Notes: generated by a model not told the origin, from the letters alone. Counted from the stretch's first letter, positions 53,044-62,179 are shown. The stretch: DNA of 64,000 bases from Amycolatopsis sp. MtRt-6 (GCF_017308975.1 NZ_JADWPD010000005.1:19332-83331), one strand, 5' to 3'. Numbers and translations: made by a program.

Positions 53044-54885
53044 ATGCCGCCCGTCAAGGGTGCCTTCACCATGCCCGGAAGAACCGGAAGAGCCGGAATC
53101 GCGCTCGCCGTCGCCGTGGTTGCCGGCGTTGCCGGCGCCGCTCCCGCGTCCGCCGTCACCGGGGGCAGCCCCGCCGCCGAGGGGGCCTACACCTTCGCCA
53201 CCAAGATCGAGGTCGGCGGTGTCCGCGGGTGCAGCGGTGCCCTGGTCGCGCCGCAGTGGGTCGTCACCGCCGCGAGCTGCTTCCCGGAAAACGGCACCCA
53301 AGCCGGTCCGCCGAAGCTCGCCAGTAAGGCCATCGTCGGCCAGCGGGGCACCGCCGGGGCCGAACGCGCGATCGTCGACCTCCTCTTCCGGACCGACCGC
53401 AACGTCGCCCTCGCCAAGCTGGCCGCGCCGGTCACCGACGTCACCCCGGTCGCCATCGGCACCGCCGCCCCGGCGCAGAACGAGCGCCTGCGCGTCGCCG
53501 GCTACGGCCGCACCGCCACCGAGTGGGTGCCCGGCAAGCTCCACACCGTCCCCGTCGCCGTGCAGAGCGTCACCGCCACCACCCTCGCCGTCCTCGGCGA
53601 CCCCGCCACTGCGACGACCTGCCAGGGCGACGCCGGCGGTCCGCTGCTGCGCGAGCGCGACGGCGTCGTCGAGCTCGCCGGCCTCCACCACGCGTCCTGG
53701 CAGGCCGGCTGCCTCGGCTCGAACGAGACCCGGCAGGGCACCGTCGAGACCCGTATCGACGACATCGCCGGCTGGATCGGCCTCCGTCTCCGCGGCGACG
53801 CCTACACCGCGCTGCCTGCCGCGCAGCGCGTGCTCGACACCCGCACCGACCTGGGCGGGCACAAGAAGCCCGTGGCGGCAGGCGAATCCGTGTCCGTCGC
53901 CGTCCCCGGCCTGCCGGCCAACGCGAGCGCCGTCGCGGTCGGGCTCGTCGGCACCGGCGGCACCGCGAGCACCTTCCTGACCGCCTACGGCGACGCCCTG
54001 CCCACGACGTCGAACCTCAACATCGGCGCCGGTCGCACCGCCGCCGTCATGGCCGTGGTCCCGGTCGGCCCGGACGGCAGGATCAAGGTCCGCAACAACG
54101 CCGGCGACATCGAGGTCATCGTCGACTACCTCGGTTACTACAGCGCCTCCGGCGAGTCGACCTATCAGCCGAAGGACAAGGCCGAACTGGTGCTCGACAC
54201 CCGCACGTCGCTCGGCGGGCACCCGCGCAAGCTGACCGCGGGCGAGGTCGTGACGGTCCCGGTCCGCGGCGTCGCGGGCATCCCCGCCGACGCCGTCGCC
54301 GTGGCCGTCAACCTCACCGGGACCGAAGCCGACTCCGACACCTACTTCAGCGTCTTCGCCCAGGGCACGCCCGGCCCGTCGACGCTGAACATCCGGCCGG
54401 ACGAGAACCGCGCGGCCCAGTCGCTGGTCCGGATCGGCGACGACGGCGCCATCCGCGTCTTCCTGCACCACGGCCAGAGCCACGCCCTGCTGTCGCTGGC
54501 CGGCGCGTTCGTCCCCGGCGACGCGGGCAGCCGGTACGCGGCGTTGAGCACGCCCACCCGCCTGCTCGACACCCGCGCCGGCACCGCGGCGGCGCCGCTG
54601 GGCCAGGGCGGGATCGTCACGGTGACCGCCGGCGGGCTGCCGTCCGGAGCGACCGCCGCGGCGCTGAACATCACCGGCGTGCAGCCGAGCCTCTCGACGT
54701 TCCTGGCCGCCTGGTCGCACGACCTGCCCTACAGCGGTGTCCCCTCGACGGTGAACGTCACGGCGGGCGAGAACACGTCCAACGCCGCGACGGTCCGGCT
54801 CGGCTCGGGGGCGCGGTTCGACGTCCGCAACTCGGCGGGCTCGACGCACGTGGTCGTCGACCTGCAGGGCTACTACACGCGGTAG
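53044..54885 (+). CDS. Secreted trypsin-like pseudoprotease with three beta repeats
   Basis: A 613-residue exported protein. ATG 53044 has a GGGGG site; the signal peptide ends at ASA (residue 37). Residues 38-250 have the S1 protease fold, but all three catalytic residues are changed: TAASC has Ser78 where His belongs, RNVALAKL has Asn120 where Asp belongs, and GDAGGP has Ala197 where Ser belongs. Three repeats of about 115 residues follow, each starting with an LDTR motif and ending in a V-D-x-x-G-Y-Y type strand (near 260-375, 380-500 and 505-613). A binding or scaffold role outside the cell is likely. Confidence 0.85.
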   Translation: MPPVKGAFTMPGRTGRAGIALAVAVVAGVAGAAPASAVTGGSPAAEGAYTFATKIEVGGVRGCSGALVAPQWVVTAASCFPENGTQAGPPKLASKAIVGQRGTAGAERAIVDLLFRTDRNVALAKLAAPVTDVTPVAIGTAAPAQNERLRVAGYGRTATEWVPGKLHTVPVAVQSVTATTLAVLGDPATATTCQGDAGGPLLRERDGVVELAGLHHASWQAGCLGSNETRQGTVETRIDDIAGWIGLRLRGDAYTALPAAQRVLDTRTDLGGHKKPVAAGESVSVAVPGLPANASAVAVGLVGTGGTASTFLTAYGDALPTTSNLNIGAGRTAAVMAVVPVGPDGRIKVRNNAGDIEVIVDYLGYYSASGESTYQPKDKAELVLDTRTSLGGHPRKLTAGEVVTVPVRGVAGIPADAVAVAVNLTGTEADSDTYFSVFAQGTPGPSTLNIRPDENRAAQSLVRIGDDGAIRVFLHHGQSHALLSLAGAFVPGDAGSRYAALSTPTRLLDTRAGTAAAPLGQGGIVTVTAGGLPSGATAAALNITGVQPSLSTFLAAWSHDLPYSGVPSTVNVTAGENTSNAATVRLGSGARFDVRNSAGSTHVVVDLQGYYTR

Positions 54886-54901
54886 CGGGTAGAAAGGCGG
54901 C

Positions 54902-55804
54902 ATGAGCGCTCGCGTACTGCTGCCGTGGACCGACATCGACGTGCCGGAGGGGCTTGGCGCCGCGTATTACGACGGCGTCGACGCCCCTCCGGCCGATCTC
55001 GGCGACGTCGAGTTCTACGTGCTGCCCTACGACCGCGGGCCGGAACCGCCGAAGCTCATCCCGGAACTGCCGTCGCTGCGGGTGGTGCAGTCGTTGTCCG
55101 CCGGGGTCGAGACGCTCGTACCGCTGCTGCCCGACGGCGTGCGCCTCGCGAACGGGCGCGGGCTGCACGACCTGAGCGTCGCCGAGCACGCCCTCGCGCT
55201 CATCCACGCGGCGCAGCGCGACCTGCCACGCTGGTTCGCCCAGCAGACGCGCGGCGAATGGGTCCGCGAGCACACGCGGTCGCTGGCCGGCAGCCGGGTG
55301 CTCCTGGTCGGGTACGGCTCGATCGGGCAGGCCGTCGAACGCCAGCTCGTCGCCGCCGAGGCCGTGGTGACGCGGGTGGCGAGCCGCCCCCGGCCGGCCG
55401 AGGACGTCCACGGCGTCGAGGAGCTGCCCGAGTTGCTGCCCGGGGCCGGCATCGTGGTGCTGATCCTGCCGGACACCCCCGCGACCCGCGGCCTGATCGG
55501 CCCGGCCGAGCTCGCCGCCCTCCCGGACGACGCGCTGGTGATCAACGTCGGCCGCGGCACGGCGATCGACACGGACGCGCTGGTCGCCGAGACCCGCACC
55601 GGACGTCTCCGCGCCGGCCTCGACGTCGTGGACCCGGAACCGCTGCCCGCGGACCATCCACTGTGGACAATTCCGGGCGTGGTCATCACCCCGCACATCG
55701 CGGGCGGATCGGCGTCGTTCTACCCGCGCGCGAAGAAGCTCGCTGCGGAGCAGCTACGCCGGTATGCGCAGGGCGAGGAGCTGCTCAACCTCGTGGACCT
55801 TTGA
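54902..55804 (+). CDS. D-isomer-specific 2-hydroxyacid dehydrogenase
   Basis: A 300-residue NAD(P)-dependent oxidoreductase. It has the Rossmann loop VLLVGYGSIGQAVE, the catalytic Arg in INVGRGTAID, the Glu in VVDPEPLP and the His in ITPHIAGGS. The physiological substrate is unknown; glyoxylate/hydroxypyruvate reductases look similar. Its end overlaps the convergent acetyltransferase gene by 20 bases. Confidence 0.9.
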   Translation: MSARVLLPWTDIDVPEGLGAAYYDGVDAPPADLGDVEFYVLPYDRGPEPPKLIPELPSLRVVQSLSAGVETLVPLLPDGVRLANGRGLHDLSVAEHALALIHAAQRDLPRWFAQQTRGEWVREHTRSLAGSRVLLVGYGSIGQAVERQLVAAEAVVTRVASRPRPAEDVHGVEELPELLPGAGIVVLILPDTPATRGLIGPAELAALPDDALVINVGRGTAIDTDALVAETRTGRLRAGLDVVDPEPLPADHPLWTIPGVVITPHIAGGSASFYPRAKKLAAEQLRRYAQGEELLNLVDL

Positions 55805-56750
55805 GCACGTACACGTGCCATTCGTCTTCGACGCGATAGCCGCACCGTTCGTAGACACCGAGCGCGCGGTGCGCGTTGTCGACGTCGACGTTGAGGGCCG
55901 ATCGGTCGAACCCCGCGTCCTTCGCCGCCCGGAGCGTGTGCCCCAGCAACCCGGACGCGACACCGCGGCCGCGCAGCGCGGTCCGCGTTCCCACCCAGGT
56001 GGCGTAGTGCTCGCGGACGCCCGTCGCCTCGGTTTCGGAGGCGTAGTGGTGGCTCAGCACGAACGCCAGCACCTTGTCGCCGTCCAGGACGAGGAACGAC
56101 AGGTCCGGGCGGAAGTCCTTCGAGCCGGTCACCAGGTGGCGCCAGGCGTCGGGCTCGTAAATCGTGCTGCCCCAGTGACCGGCGAAGGTGTCGTTGCGGG
56201 CGTCGAGCGCGGCGAGGTCGTACTTGAGGTCGAACGGCACGGCCTCGAAGCCGTCCGGCAGCGGCGGCTGCGGCGGCAGGTCGGCGAGGCCGACGCGCAT
56301 GTTCACCATCGTCCGGCCGTGCGTGTAGCCCGCGCGGGTGAGGACGCCGGCGATCCAGCGTTCGTTCTGGTGACTGCCGTGCTGGAGTTCGAGGGGCGCG
56401 TCCGGGAAGGCACGCTCGTGGACCTCGTGGCTCGTGCGCGCGAACCACTCGACCAGGTGAGTGCCGACGGCGTCGTCGCGGTGCTCCGGGTGCACGACCG
56501 ACTGGAGCCGGATCATGTGCACGGGGTCGGCGGCGGGGCGGCGGAGGACCAGGCCGTAGCCCACGAGCCGGTCGCCGGCCCAGGCACCGACGGTGGCGCG
56601 GGCCAGGTCGACGTTGGGCGCTTCCAGCTCTTCGCGGAGGTCTTCCGCGCTGAAGTGCTCACCCGTCCGGTCGACTGCCTCAGCCGCCGCGTACAGCCGG
56701 GCGAGGGCGAGAGCGTCGTCGAGGGTCAACGGGCGCCAGGTCAGGTCCAT
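55785..56750 (-). CDS. Tandem GNAT acetyltransferase
   Basis: A 321-residue protein with two acetyltransferase domains in line: a degenerate N-terminal one and a C-terminal one with the acetyl-CoA loop RTALRGRGVASGLLGHTLR and NVDVDNAHRALGVYERCGY. The layout resembles mycothiol synthase (MshD), but the family is broad and the acceptor is unknown. Confidence 0.85.
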   Translation of the reverse strand: MDLTWRPLTLDDALALARLYAAAEAVDRTGEHFSAEDLREELEAPNVDLARATVGAWAGDRLVGYGLVLRRPAADPVHMIRLQSVVHPEHRDDAVGTHLVEWFARTSHEVHERAFPDAPLELQHGSHQNERWIAGVLTRAGYTHGRTMVNMRVGLADLPPQPPLPDGFEAVPFDLKYDLAALDARNDTFAGHWGSTIYEPDAWRHLVTGSKDFRPDLSFLVLDGDKVLAFVLSHHYASETEATGVREHYATWVGTRTALRGRGVASGLLGHTLRAAKDAGFDRSALNVDVDNAHRALGVYERCGYRVEDEWHVYVLKGPRG

Positions 56751-56805
56751 GCCGGGAGGCTAGGCCGGACGGCGACGCTCGCGCATCCCGATTTAGGCTC
56801 GGCGC

Positions 56806-57552
56806 GTGCTGGTGCTCCTCCCCCCATCCGAGACCAAGGCCGACGGCGGCCGCGGCGGTCCCCTCGACCTCGCCGCGCTGTCGTACCCCGAGCTGAACCC
56901 GACGCGCGCGAAGGTCGCCGACGCGCTGGCCGAGCTGGCCGCCGACGTCCCCGCGAGCATCGCGGCCCTCGGCCTCACCGAGCGGCAGGCCGGGGAGGTC
57001 GCGCGCAACGCGGAGCTGTGGACGGCCCCGACGATGCCGGCGCTGCGCCGCTACACCGGCGTGCTGTACGACGCGCTGGACGTGAAGAGCTTCACGAAGG
57101 CGGGGCTGGAGAAGGCCCACCGGCGGCTGGCGGTGACGTCGTCGCTGTTCGGCGTCGTCTCGGCAACGGACCCGATCCCGGCGTACCGGCTCTCGGGCGG
57201 CAACTCGCTGCCGGCGCTGGGCACCGTCCGCGGGCTGTGGAAGCCGGTGCTCGAGCCGGTGCTGCAGGGCGTAGAGGGCCTGGTCGTGGACTTGCGCTCG
57301 GGGACGTACTCGGCGTTCGCGAAGCTGCGCCCGGACGCGGTGACGGTCCGGGTGGTGACGGAGAACGCCCGCGGTGAGCGCGTGACGGTGAGCCACTTCA
57401 ACAAGGCGTACAAGGGCCGTCTGGCGCACGTCCTGGCTGCGACACGCGCCGAGCCGTCCACTGTGGACCAGCTGGTGAAGGTGATCACCAAGGCGGGCTT
57501 GGTGGTCGAGCGCACCGGCGAGCACGCCCTGGAGCTGGTCACCGAGGGCTGA
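56806..57552 (+). CDS. yaaA: Peroxide stress protein YaaA
   Basis: A 248-residue protein of the YaaA/DUF328 family, which in E. coli lowers free iron during peroxide stress. Family marks are the N-terminal LLPPSETKADGG, the SSLFGVVSATDPIPAYRLS block and SHFNKAYKGRLA. TAGGCT (56794-56799) lies 6 bases before the GTG start, so the message may be leaderless. Its end overlaps the convergent GNAT gene by 14 bases. Confidence 0.9.
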   Translation: MLVLLPPSETKADGGRGGPLDLAALSYPELNPTRAKVADALAELAADVPASIAALGLTERQAGEVARNAELWTAPTMPALRRYTGVLYDALDVKSFTKAGLEKAHRRLAVTSSLFGVVSATDPIPAYRLSGGNSLPALGTVRGLWKPVLEPVLQGVEGLVVDLRSGTYSAFAKLRPDAVTVRVVTENARGERVTVSHFNKAYKGRLAHVLAATRAEPSTVDQLVKVITKAGLVVERTGEHALELVTEG

Positions 57553-58084
57553 CGGCCCGTTCGAACAAGGCCCCCGAGGTGCCGCCGGAGATCCGCACGA
57601 GCCGGAAGCCCTGCCGGCGGTAGTAGTCGTGCAGCCGGGTGTTGGTGGTCCAGGCATCGAGCCGCAGCGAGCGTTTCCCCCGCCGCGCGGCTTCGTCGGC
57701 GGCTTCGCGAATCAGCCACGCGCCGACGCCGAGCCCGGCAAAGCGCCGGTCGACGGCGAAGTGGCCGAGGTGGAGCGAGGAGGCGGTTTCGCCGAGTGTC
57801 ATGGTGGCGACCGGAACGGCCCGGAGCGGAGGTGAGCTGCGGCCGGCTTCCGCCAGGGCCGGCTCGGCGGCCGCGGAGACACCCGTCGCCAAGTCGGGGC
57901 GCAGCTGCTCCGCCACCCGCAGGCCGCCCGTCGCCAAATCCGGACGCAGCTCCTCCGCCCGCCACCGCGAGCCCGCCCACTGGTCGGTCCCCTGCGACCC
58001 GAGCCACTCGCTCGCGCCGTCGAGAATCGCCAGCAACGCCGGTATGTCCGCCTCCGTCGCCGCGCGGAGGCGATATCCCCTCAA
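57539..58084 (-). CDS. GNAT acetyltransferase with an inserted repeat
   Basis: A 181-residue acetyltransferase. The TTG at 58084 overlaps the stop of the FAD-oxidoreductase gene (58081), so it is coupled to it. The core is standard: LRAATEADIPALLAIL, acetyl-CoA loop DRRFAGLGVGAWLIREAA, and DYYRRQGFRLVR. About 40 residues between strands hold a duplicated LRPDLATG segment, coded by a 45-base tandem repeat, that most relatives lack. Confidence 0.82.
   Translation of the reverse strand: MRGYRLRAATEADIPALLAILDGASEWLGSQGTDQWAGSRWRAEELRPDLATGGLRVAEQLRPDLATGVSAAAEPALAEAGRSSPPLRAVPVATMTLGETASSLHLGHFAVDRRFAGLGVGAWLIREAADEAARRGKRSLRLDAWTTNTRLHDYYRRQGFRLVRISGGTSGALFERAVSPR
57882..57959 (-). repeat. 45-bp tandem repeat inside a GNAT gene
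   Basis: The 33 bases from 57882 match those from 57927 at 29 positions, a period of 45 bases (15 residues), which keeps the reading frame and duplicates the peptide LRPDLATG. Confidence 0.8.
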
Positions 58085-59151
58085 AACCGGTCCGGGGCGA
58101 ACGGGCTCAGGTCGAAGCCCGGGTCCTCGCCCAGCGCGACCGCCGCCACCAGCTTTCCCGCGAACGGTGCGTTCGTCAGCCCGCCGGCGCCGAAGCCGGT
58201 CGACACCGCCAGGCCCGGACGCAGCAGGCCCAGCACCGGGAGACCGTCCGGGGTGCCGGGACGGAAGCCGACCCGGGTTTCGGTGAGGGTTGCGTTCGCG
58301 AGGCCGGGCGCCACCGTCAAGGCGTTGTCCAGTACTTCGCGCTGGCCGGCCGCCGTCACGCGGTAGTCGAAGCCCGCTTCCGCCTCGCGTGTCGCGCCCG
58401 CCACCACCCGGCCGCCGCCGAAGGCGAGCAGGTAGTGGCTGCTGCGCGGCAGGACCACCGGCCACGCCGAGGTGTCCGTGCCCGGCAGGTCGAAGTGGCT
58501 GATCTGGCCGCGGTGCGGCGTCACCGGCAGGTCGATCCCCAGCGGTGCCAGCAGTTCCCGGCTCCACGCGCCGGCCGCCACCACGACGCTGTCCGCTTCC
58601 AGGGGGCCGTCCGGGCCGACCACGGTGCCGTCGGCGCGGAACGCGATCTCGCCCGCCACGAACTTCGCGCCCCGGCGCTCGGCGCCCGCCAGCAACGCGC
58701 GGCGCAACAGGTGCCCGTCGACGCGGCCCGCTCCCGCCAGGTGCACCGCGCCCAGGCCGGGCGCCAGCGCCGGGAACAGTTCGCGGGCCTGCGCCGGGTC
58801 GAGGCGCCGGACCTCGCCGATCTCGGGTGCCTTCGCTGCCCGCGCCGTCAGCCGTTCGTGTACTTCGGCCAGCTCCGCGTCGTCGGCGGACACGACCATC
58901 CCGCCGACGACCTCGAACGACGCGTCGCCGAGCTCCGCGGTGAACTCCCGGTAGTGGCGGCCGGCCGCCGCCGCGAGCGGGTACAGCGCGTCTTCCCAGC
59001 GTGATGTCCACGGACTGACGATTCCGGCGCCGGCTTCGGTCGCCGTTCCCGGCCGGGCCGCGTCCGCCACGACCACTTCCGCGCCGCGGCCCGCGAGGTG
59101 CCAGGCCGTCGCCGCGCCGCCGATTCCGCTGCCGATCACGAGCACTCGCAT
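58081..59151 (-). CDS. FAD-dependent oxidoreductase, DAO family
   Basis: A 356-residue flavoenzyme of the D-amino-acid-oxidase/glycine-oxidase group. The FAD loop VLVIGSGIGGAATAWHLAGRG starts at residue 3, and the C-terminal GFGAGGLTNAPFAGKLVA block binds the pyrophosphate. ATG 59151 follows GGAGAG. The substrate is probably an amine or amino acid. Translationally coupled to the GNAT gene downstream. Confidence 0.86.
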   Translation of the reverse strand: MRVLVIGSGIGGAATAWHLAGRGAEVVVADAARPGTATEAGAGIVSPWTSRWEDALYPLAAAAGRHYREFTAELGDASFEVVGGMVVSADDAELAEVHERLTARAAKAPEIGEVRRLDPAQARELFPALAPGLGAVHLAGAGRVDGHLLRRALLAGAERRGAKFVAGEIAFRADGTVVGPDGPLEADSVVVAAGAWSRELLAPLGIDLPVTPHRGQISHFDLPGTDTSAWPVVLPRSSHYLLAFGGGRVVAGATREAEAGFDYRVTAAGQREVLDNALTVAPGLANATLTETRVGFRPGTPDGLPVLGLLRPGLAVSTGFGAGGLTNAPFAGKLVAAVALGEDPGFDLSPFAPDRF

Positions 59152-59234
59152 GCTCTCCACCCTGCCCGATCTTGGCACGCCCGGGCCAACGGGATGCGCC
59201 ACGCAGGCAGCCGCCCGGTCGTATGCTGCGCGCC

Positions 59235-59789
59235 ATGCCGAGCCGTGCCGAGCGGTATGTCGCCCATCTCGACACCCTGACGGGGTCCTCCCAGCCCCGG
59301 CTGCAGCCCATCCCGTCGACGCAGCCCGGGCTCGACGACGTCATCGCGTTCGTCTACGCCGACGAGCCCGAACCGCGGTATCTCACCGGCGCGACCTACG
59401 GCCTTTCGCTGGCCGACCACCCCGAGTGGCACGGCGTGAAACCCGAGCTGTGGATCAGCGTCCGGTCCGACGACCCCGTCTGGGCGCTGGCCATCGGCTA
59501 CCTCGCCGAGCAGCTGCGGGGCACCTGCCCGTTCGTCTACGGCGACACCATCGACTTCGGGCAGCCGATCGCGCCGGAGTCGGCGATGACGGCGTTCGCC
59601 GTTTCGGCGCCGGCGGCCCTCGACGCGCACCAGTACACGCTGATCGACGTCGGCGGCCCGCCGATCAGCATCGCCGGCTGCTACCCGGTGCACGACACCG
59701 AGCGGAAGTACATCCGCGAGCACGGCATCGACGCGTTCTGGCAGCTGGACTGGGATCTGTACGACGTCCGCCGCGCGCCGGTGGTCTAG
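59235..59789 (+). CDS. Suppressor-of-fused (SUFU) domain protein
   Basis: A 184-residue single-domain protein. The SUFU pattern is clear: YLTGATYGLSLADHPEW, PELWISVRSDDPVWALAIG, CPFVYGDTIDFGQPI and ISIAGCYPVHDTERKYI. In bacteria such proteins often act as immunity proteins of polymorphic toxin systems, but no toxin gene adjoins it. TATGCT (59222-59227) lies 7 bases before the ATG, so the transcript may be leaderless. Confidence 0.82.
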   Translation: MPSRAERYVAHLDTLTGSSQPRLQPIPSTQPGLDDVIAFVYADEPEPRYLTGATYGLSLADHPEWHGVKPELWISVRSDDPVWALAIGYLAEQLRGTCPFVYGDTIDFGQPIAPESAMTAFAVSAPAALDAHQYTLIDVGGPPISIAGCYPVHDTERKYIREHGIDAFWQLDWDLYDVRRAPVV

Positions 59790-59818
59790 TGGCCCGGCAA
59801 GCTCGGGCGCCGCGCTGC

Positions 59819-60664
59819 TCAGGCCCGGTAGGCGGCCATCGCGAGCTGTCCGAGCGAGCGGACCAGCGGCCCGGTGTCCTTCCAGGCGACGACCACGGGG
59901 CTCGGCGCCATGTCGGCGAGCGGGACCACGACCAGCTCCCCCGGCGGCCGGTGCCCGAGCGGCATCAGCCCGACCGTGCCGTTCCAGAGCACCGCCTGCA
60001 GGCACTCCTGGACCGCCCGCACCACCGGCCCCTCGCGGTGTTCGCCGCCGTGCCAGTACGCCTGCCAGACCGGGTCGGTGCCGTCGGGGAACCGGAACCA
60101 GCGCCGCCCGGTCAGGTCGGCGAGCGCCAGGCGGTCGCGGCCGGCCAGCGGGTCGTCGGCGCGCAGCACCGCGCCCACCGGGTCGGCGCGCAGCTCGTGC
60201 ACGGTCAGGCCGGTCTCGTCGAACGGCCCGCGGGTCAGCGCGACGTCGACCAGCCCGGCGCGCAGCCCGCAGGTCGGATCGGTCAGGTCGGCGTCGCGGA
60301 CGCGGACCTCGACGTCCGGGTGCTGCCGCCGGTAGGCGTCGGCGAGCCGGTTCGCGGCCGGGTCGGCGCCGTCGCCGAGGATGCCGACGGTGAGAGTCGG
60401 TGCGCCCGCCGCCGTGGCCACGCGCGCGCGGGCCCGGTCGGCCTGGTCGAGCAGTGCCCGTGCCTCGGCCAGCAGCGCCGTCCCGGCCGGGGTGAGCGTG
60501 ACGCCGGCGGCGGACCGCAGCAGCAGGACGGCCCCGACGTCGGTTTCGAGCTGCTTGATCGCCCGGCTCAGCGGCGGCTGGCTCATGTGCAGCCGCGCGG
60601 CGGCCCGGCCGAAGTGAAGTTCCTCGGCGACCGCGACGAAGTACCGAAGCGTGCGCAGCTCCAT
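59819..60664 (-). CDS. LysR-family transcriptional regulator
   Basis: A 281-residue regulator. The N-terminal winged helix-turn-helix reads LRYFVAVAEELHFGRAAARL and SQPPLSRAIKQLE, followed by a periplasmic-binding-like effector domain. It diverges from the metallo-hydrolase gene with 82 bases between starts, which suggests that it controls that gene. The effector is unknown. Confidence 0.9.
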   Translation of the reverse strand: MELRTLRYFVAVAEELHFGRAAARLHMSQPPLSRAIKQLETDVGAVLLLRSAAGVTLTPAGTALLAEARALLDQADRARARVATAAGAPTLTVGILGDGADPAANRLADAYRRQHPDVEVRVRDADLTDPTCGLRAGLVDVALTRGPFDETGLTVHELRADPVGAVLRADDPLAGRDRLALADLTGRRWFRFPDGTDPVWQAYWHGGEHREGPVVRAVQECLQAVLWNGTVGLMPLGHRPPGELVVVPLADMAPSPVVVAWKDTGPLVRSLGQLAMAAYRA

Positions 60665-60746
60665 GACCGGCGACGATATTCGCCCGGTATCGGCACCACC
60701 GAACCGGTCTTGGACGCCTGTGCCCGGGCGGCGGTGGAATCGGGGC

Positions 60747-61631
60747 ATGACCGAACTGACCGATCCCGCCGTGCGCGTCTCCGGCGCCCGGGAGATCGCC
60801 CCCGACCTGCTGGTGATCCCGAACGACCACGTCGACCTGGTACCCAACATCGGCGTCGTCGGCGGCACCGAAGCCGTGCTGGTCGTCGACACGGGCATCG
60901 GCAACGCCAACGCGGCTCAGGTACTCGCCTTCGCGCGCGAAGTGGCGAAGGGCCGGAAGCTGTACCTGACCACGACGCACTTCCACCCCGAACACGCCTT
61001 CGGCGCGCAGGTGTTCGCCGGCGAGGCCACCTACCTCGTCAACCGTGCGCAGGCCGCGGACCTCGCCACCAAAGGCCCTGGCTACCTGGAGATGTTCCGC
61101 GGGCTGGGCGAACCGATCGCCCGCCGCCTCGACGGCGTCCGCCTGCCCACGCCCGATGTCGTCTACGACGGCGCGCGGGACCTCGACCTCGGCGGCCGGA
61201 CCGTCCGGCTGCGGCCCACCGGGCGGGGCCACACCGCCGGTGACCAGGTCGTCGAGGTGCCGGACGCCGGCGTGCTGTTCACCGGCGACCTGGCCGAGAC
61301 CGGGCAGTTCGCCATCTTCCCGTGGTTCCCGCCGCACGACACGGACGTCTCGGGCGTGGGCTGGCTCGCGGTGCTGGACCGGCTGGTGGCGACCGGGCCG
61401 CGGGTGGTCGTCCCCGGGCACGGTGCCGCCGGCGACAGCTCAGTGCTCACCGACGTCCGTGACTACCTGCGGGAACTGCGCGACGAGACCTGGCGACGGC
61501 GGGACTCGGCGATGGGCGTGGCCGAGACCACCGCCGAAGTTCGCGCGCTGCTCGTCGAGCGGCACCCGGAGTGGGCGGGCCGGGAGTGGATCGAGCCGGG
61601 CGTCGCGTGCCTGTGCGCGGAGCACGGCTGA
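60747..61631 (+). CDS. Metallo-beta-lactamase-fold hydrolase
   Basis: A 294-residue MBL-fold protein. The metal motif reads HFHPEH (Glu where Asp is usual), followed by His in GRGHTAGDQ, Asp in FTGDLAE and His in VPGHGAAG. It is close to the quinoprotein-relay/glyoxalase II-like group. Divergent from the LysR gene, its likely regulator. The substrate is not visible. Confidence 0.86.
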   Translation: MTELTDPAVRVSGAREIAPDLLVIPNDHVDLVPNIGVVGGTEAVLVVDTGIGNANAAQVLAFAREVAKGRKLYLTTTHFHPEHAFGAQVFAGEATYLVNRAQAADLATKGPGYLEMFRGLGEPIARRLDGVRLPTPDVVYDGARDLDLGGRTVRLRPTGRGHTAGDQVVEVPDAGVLFTGDLAETGQFAIFPWFPPHDTDVSGVGWLAVLDRLVATGPRVVVPGHGAAGDSSVLTDVRDYLRELRDETWRRRDSAMGVAETTAEVRALLVERHPEWAGREWIEPGVACLCAEHG

Positions 61632-61726
61632 CTGCCCGTTCGGTCGGTGCGAACGGCTCTCGCTGTTACGTAGGATGGGCGACCGGCGACTCAGGGTGCG
61701 GTGGCAGCCGAGCGAAGGGGCCCGTC

Positions 61727-62179
61727 GTGGTGGGTGTGGAGATCGTGATCGGAGCGCTCATCGCCTGGGCGGTGGGCAAGGCGCGGCGGGCGGGCAAGGC
61801 GCTCGACGGGATCGCAGACGAAGTCGTGGACGCGGGCGCGGCGAAGGTCAGGGACGTCGTGCTGGCGAAACTCGGCGACGACTCCGCCGTGCAGAAGCTG
61901 GCCGCGGAAGCCGCCGAGACCGGCGAGGTGAGCGAGCGCACCCGGACCCGGGTGGCGCTGGCGGTCGAAGACGCGGCCGACGAAGACGAGCGGTTCGCCG
62001 CGGCGCTGGAAGCCGCACTGGCCGAGGCGAGCCGGCCCGGCGGCGTGGTGGCCACCGACGGCGGGACAGCGGTGTCGGGCACCGCGCACGCCCACGACCA
62101 GGGGATCGCCATCGGCGCCGTCGGCCGCGACGTGCATTTCGGGCAGCCGCGGGACCCTCAGGCCCCGGACCGGGCGTAG
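61727..62179 (+). CDS. Helical NLR-partner protein with glycine-rich tail
   Basis: A 150-residue protein. GTG 61727 has GAAGGGG 6 bases upstream. An N-terminal hydrophobic helix (EIVIGALIAWAVGKARR) and a mostly helical domain to residue 110 resemble short domains coded next to NB-ARC proteins in actinomycetes. The C terminus (TAVSGTAHAHDQGIAIGAVG, then RDVHFG) has the Gly/Asn/His-rich, short-strand pattern of RHIM-like amyloid signalling motifs (BASS) described for bacterial NLRs. If so it would nucleate assembly with a partner effector. The NB-ARC gene starts 60 bases downstream. Confidence 0.6.
   Translation: MVGVEIVIGALIAWAVGKARRAGKALDGIADEVVDAGAAKVRDVVLAKLGDDSAVQKLAAEAAETGEVSERTRTRVALAVEDAADEDERFAAALEAALAEASRPGGVVATDGGTAVSGTAHAHDQGIAIGAVGRDVHFGQPRDPQAPDRA

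Noticed and set aside
61637-61680. A further PafBC promoter at TCGGTCGGTG before the small NLR-partner gene
   Set aside because: The TTGTC core is broken and no TANNNT lies 8 bases downstream.
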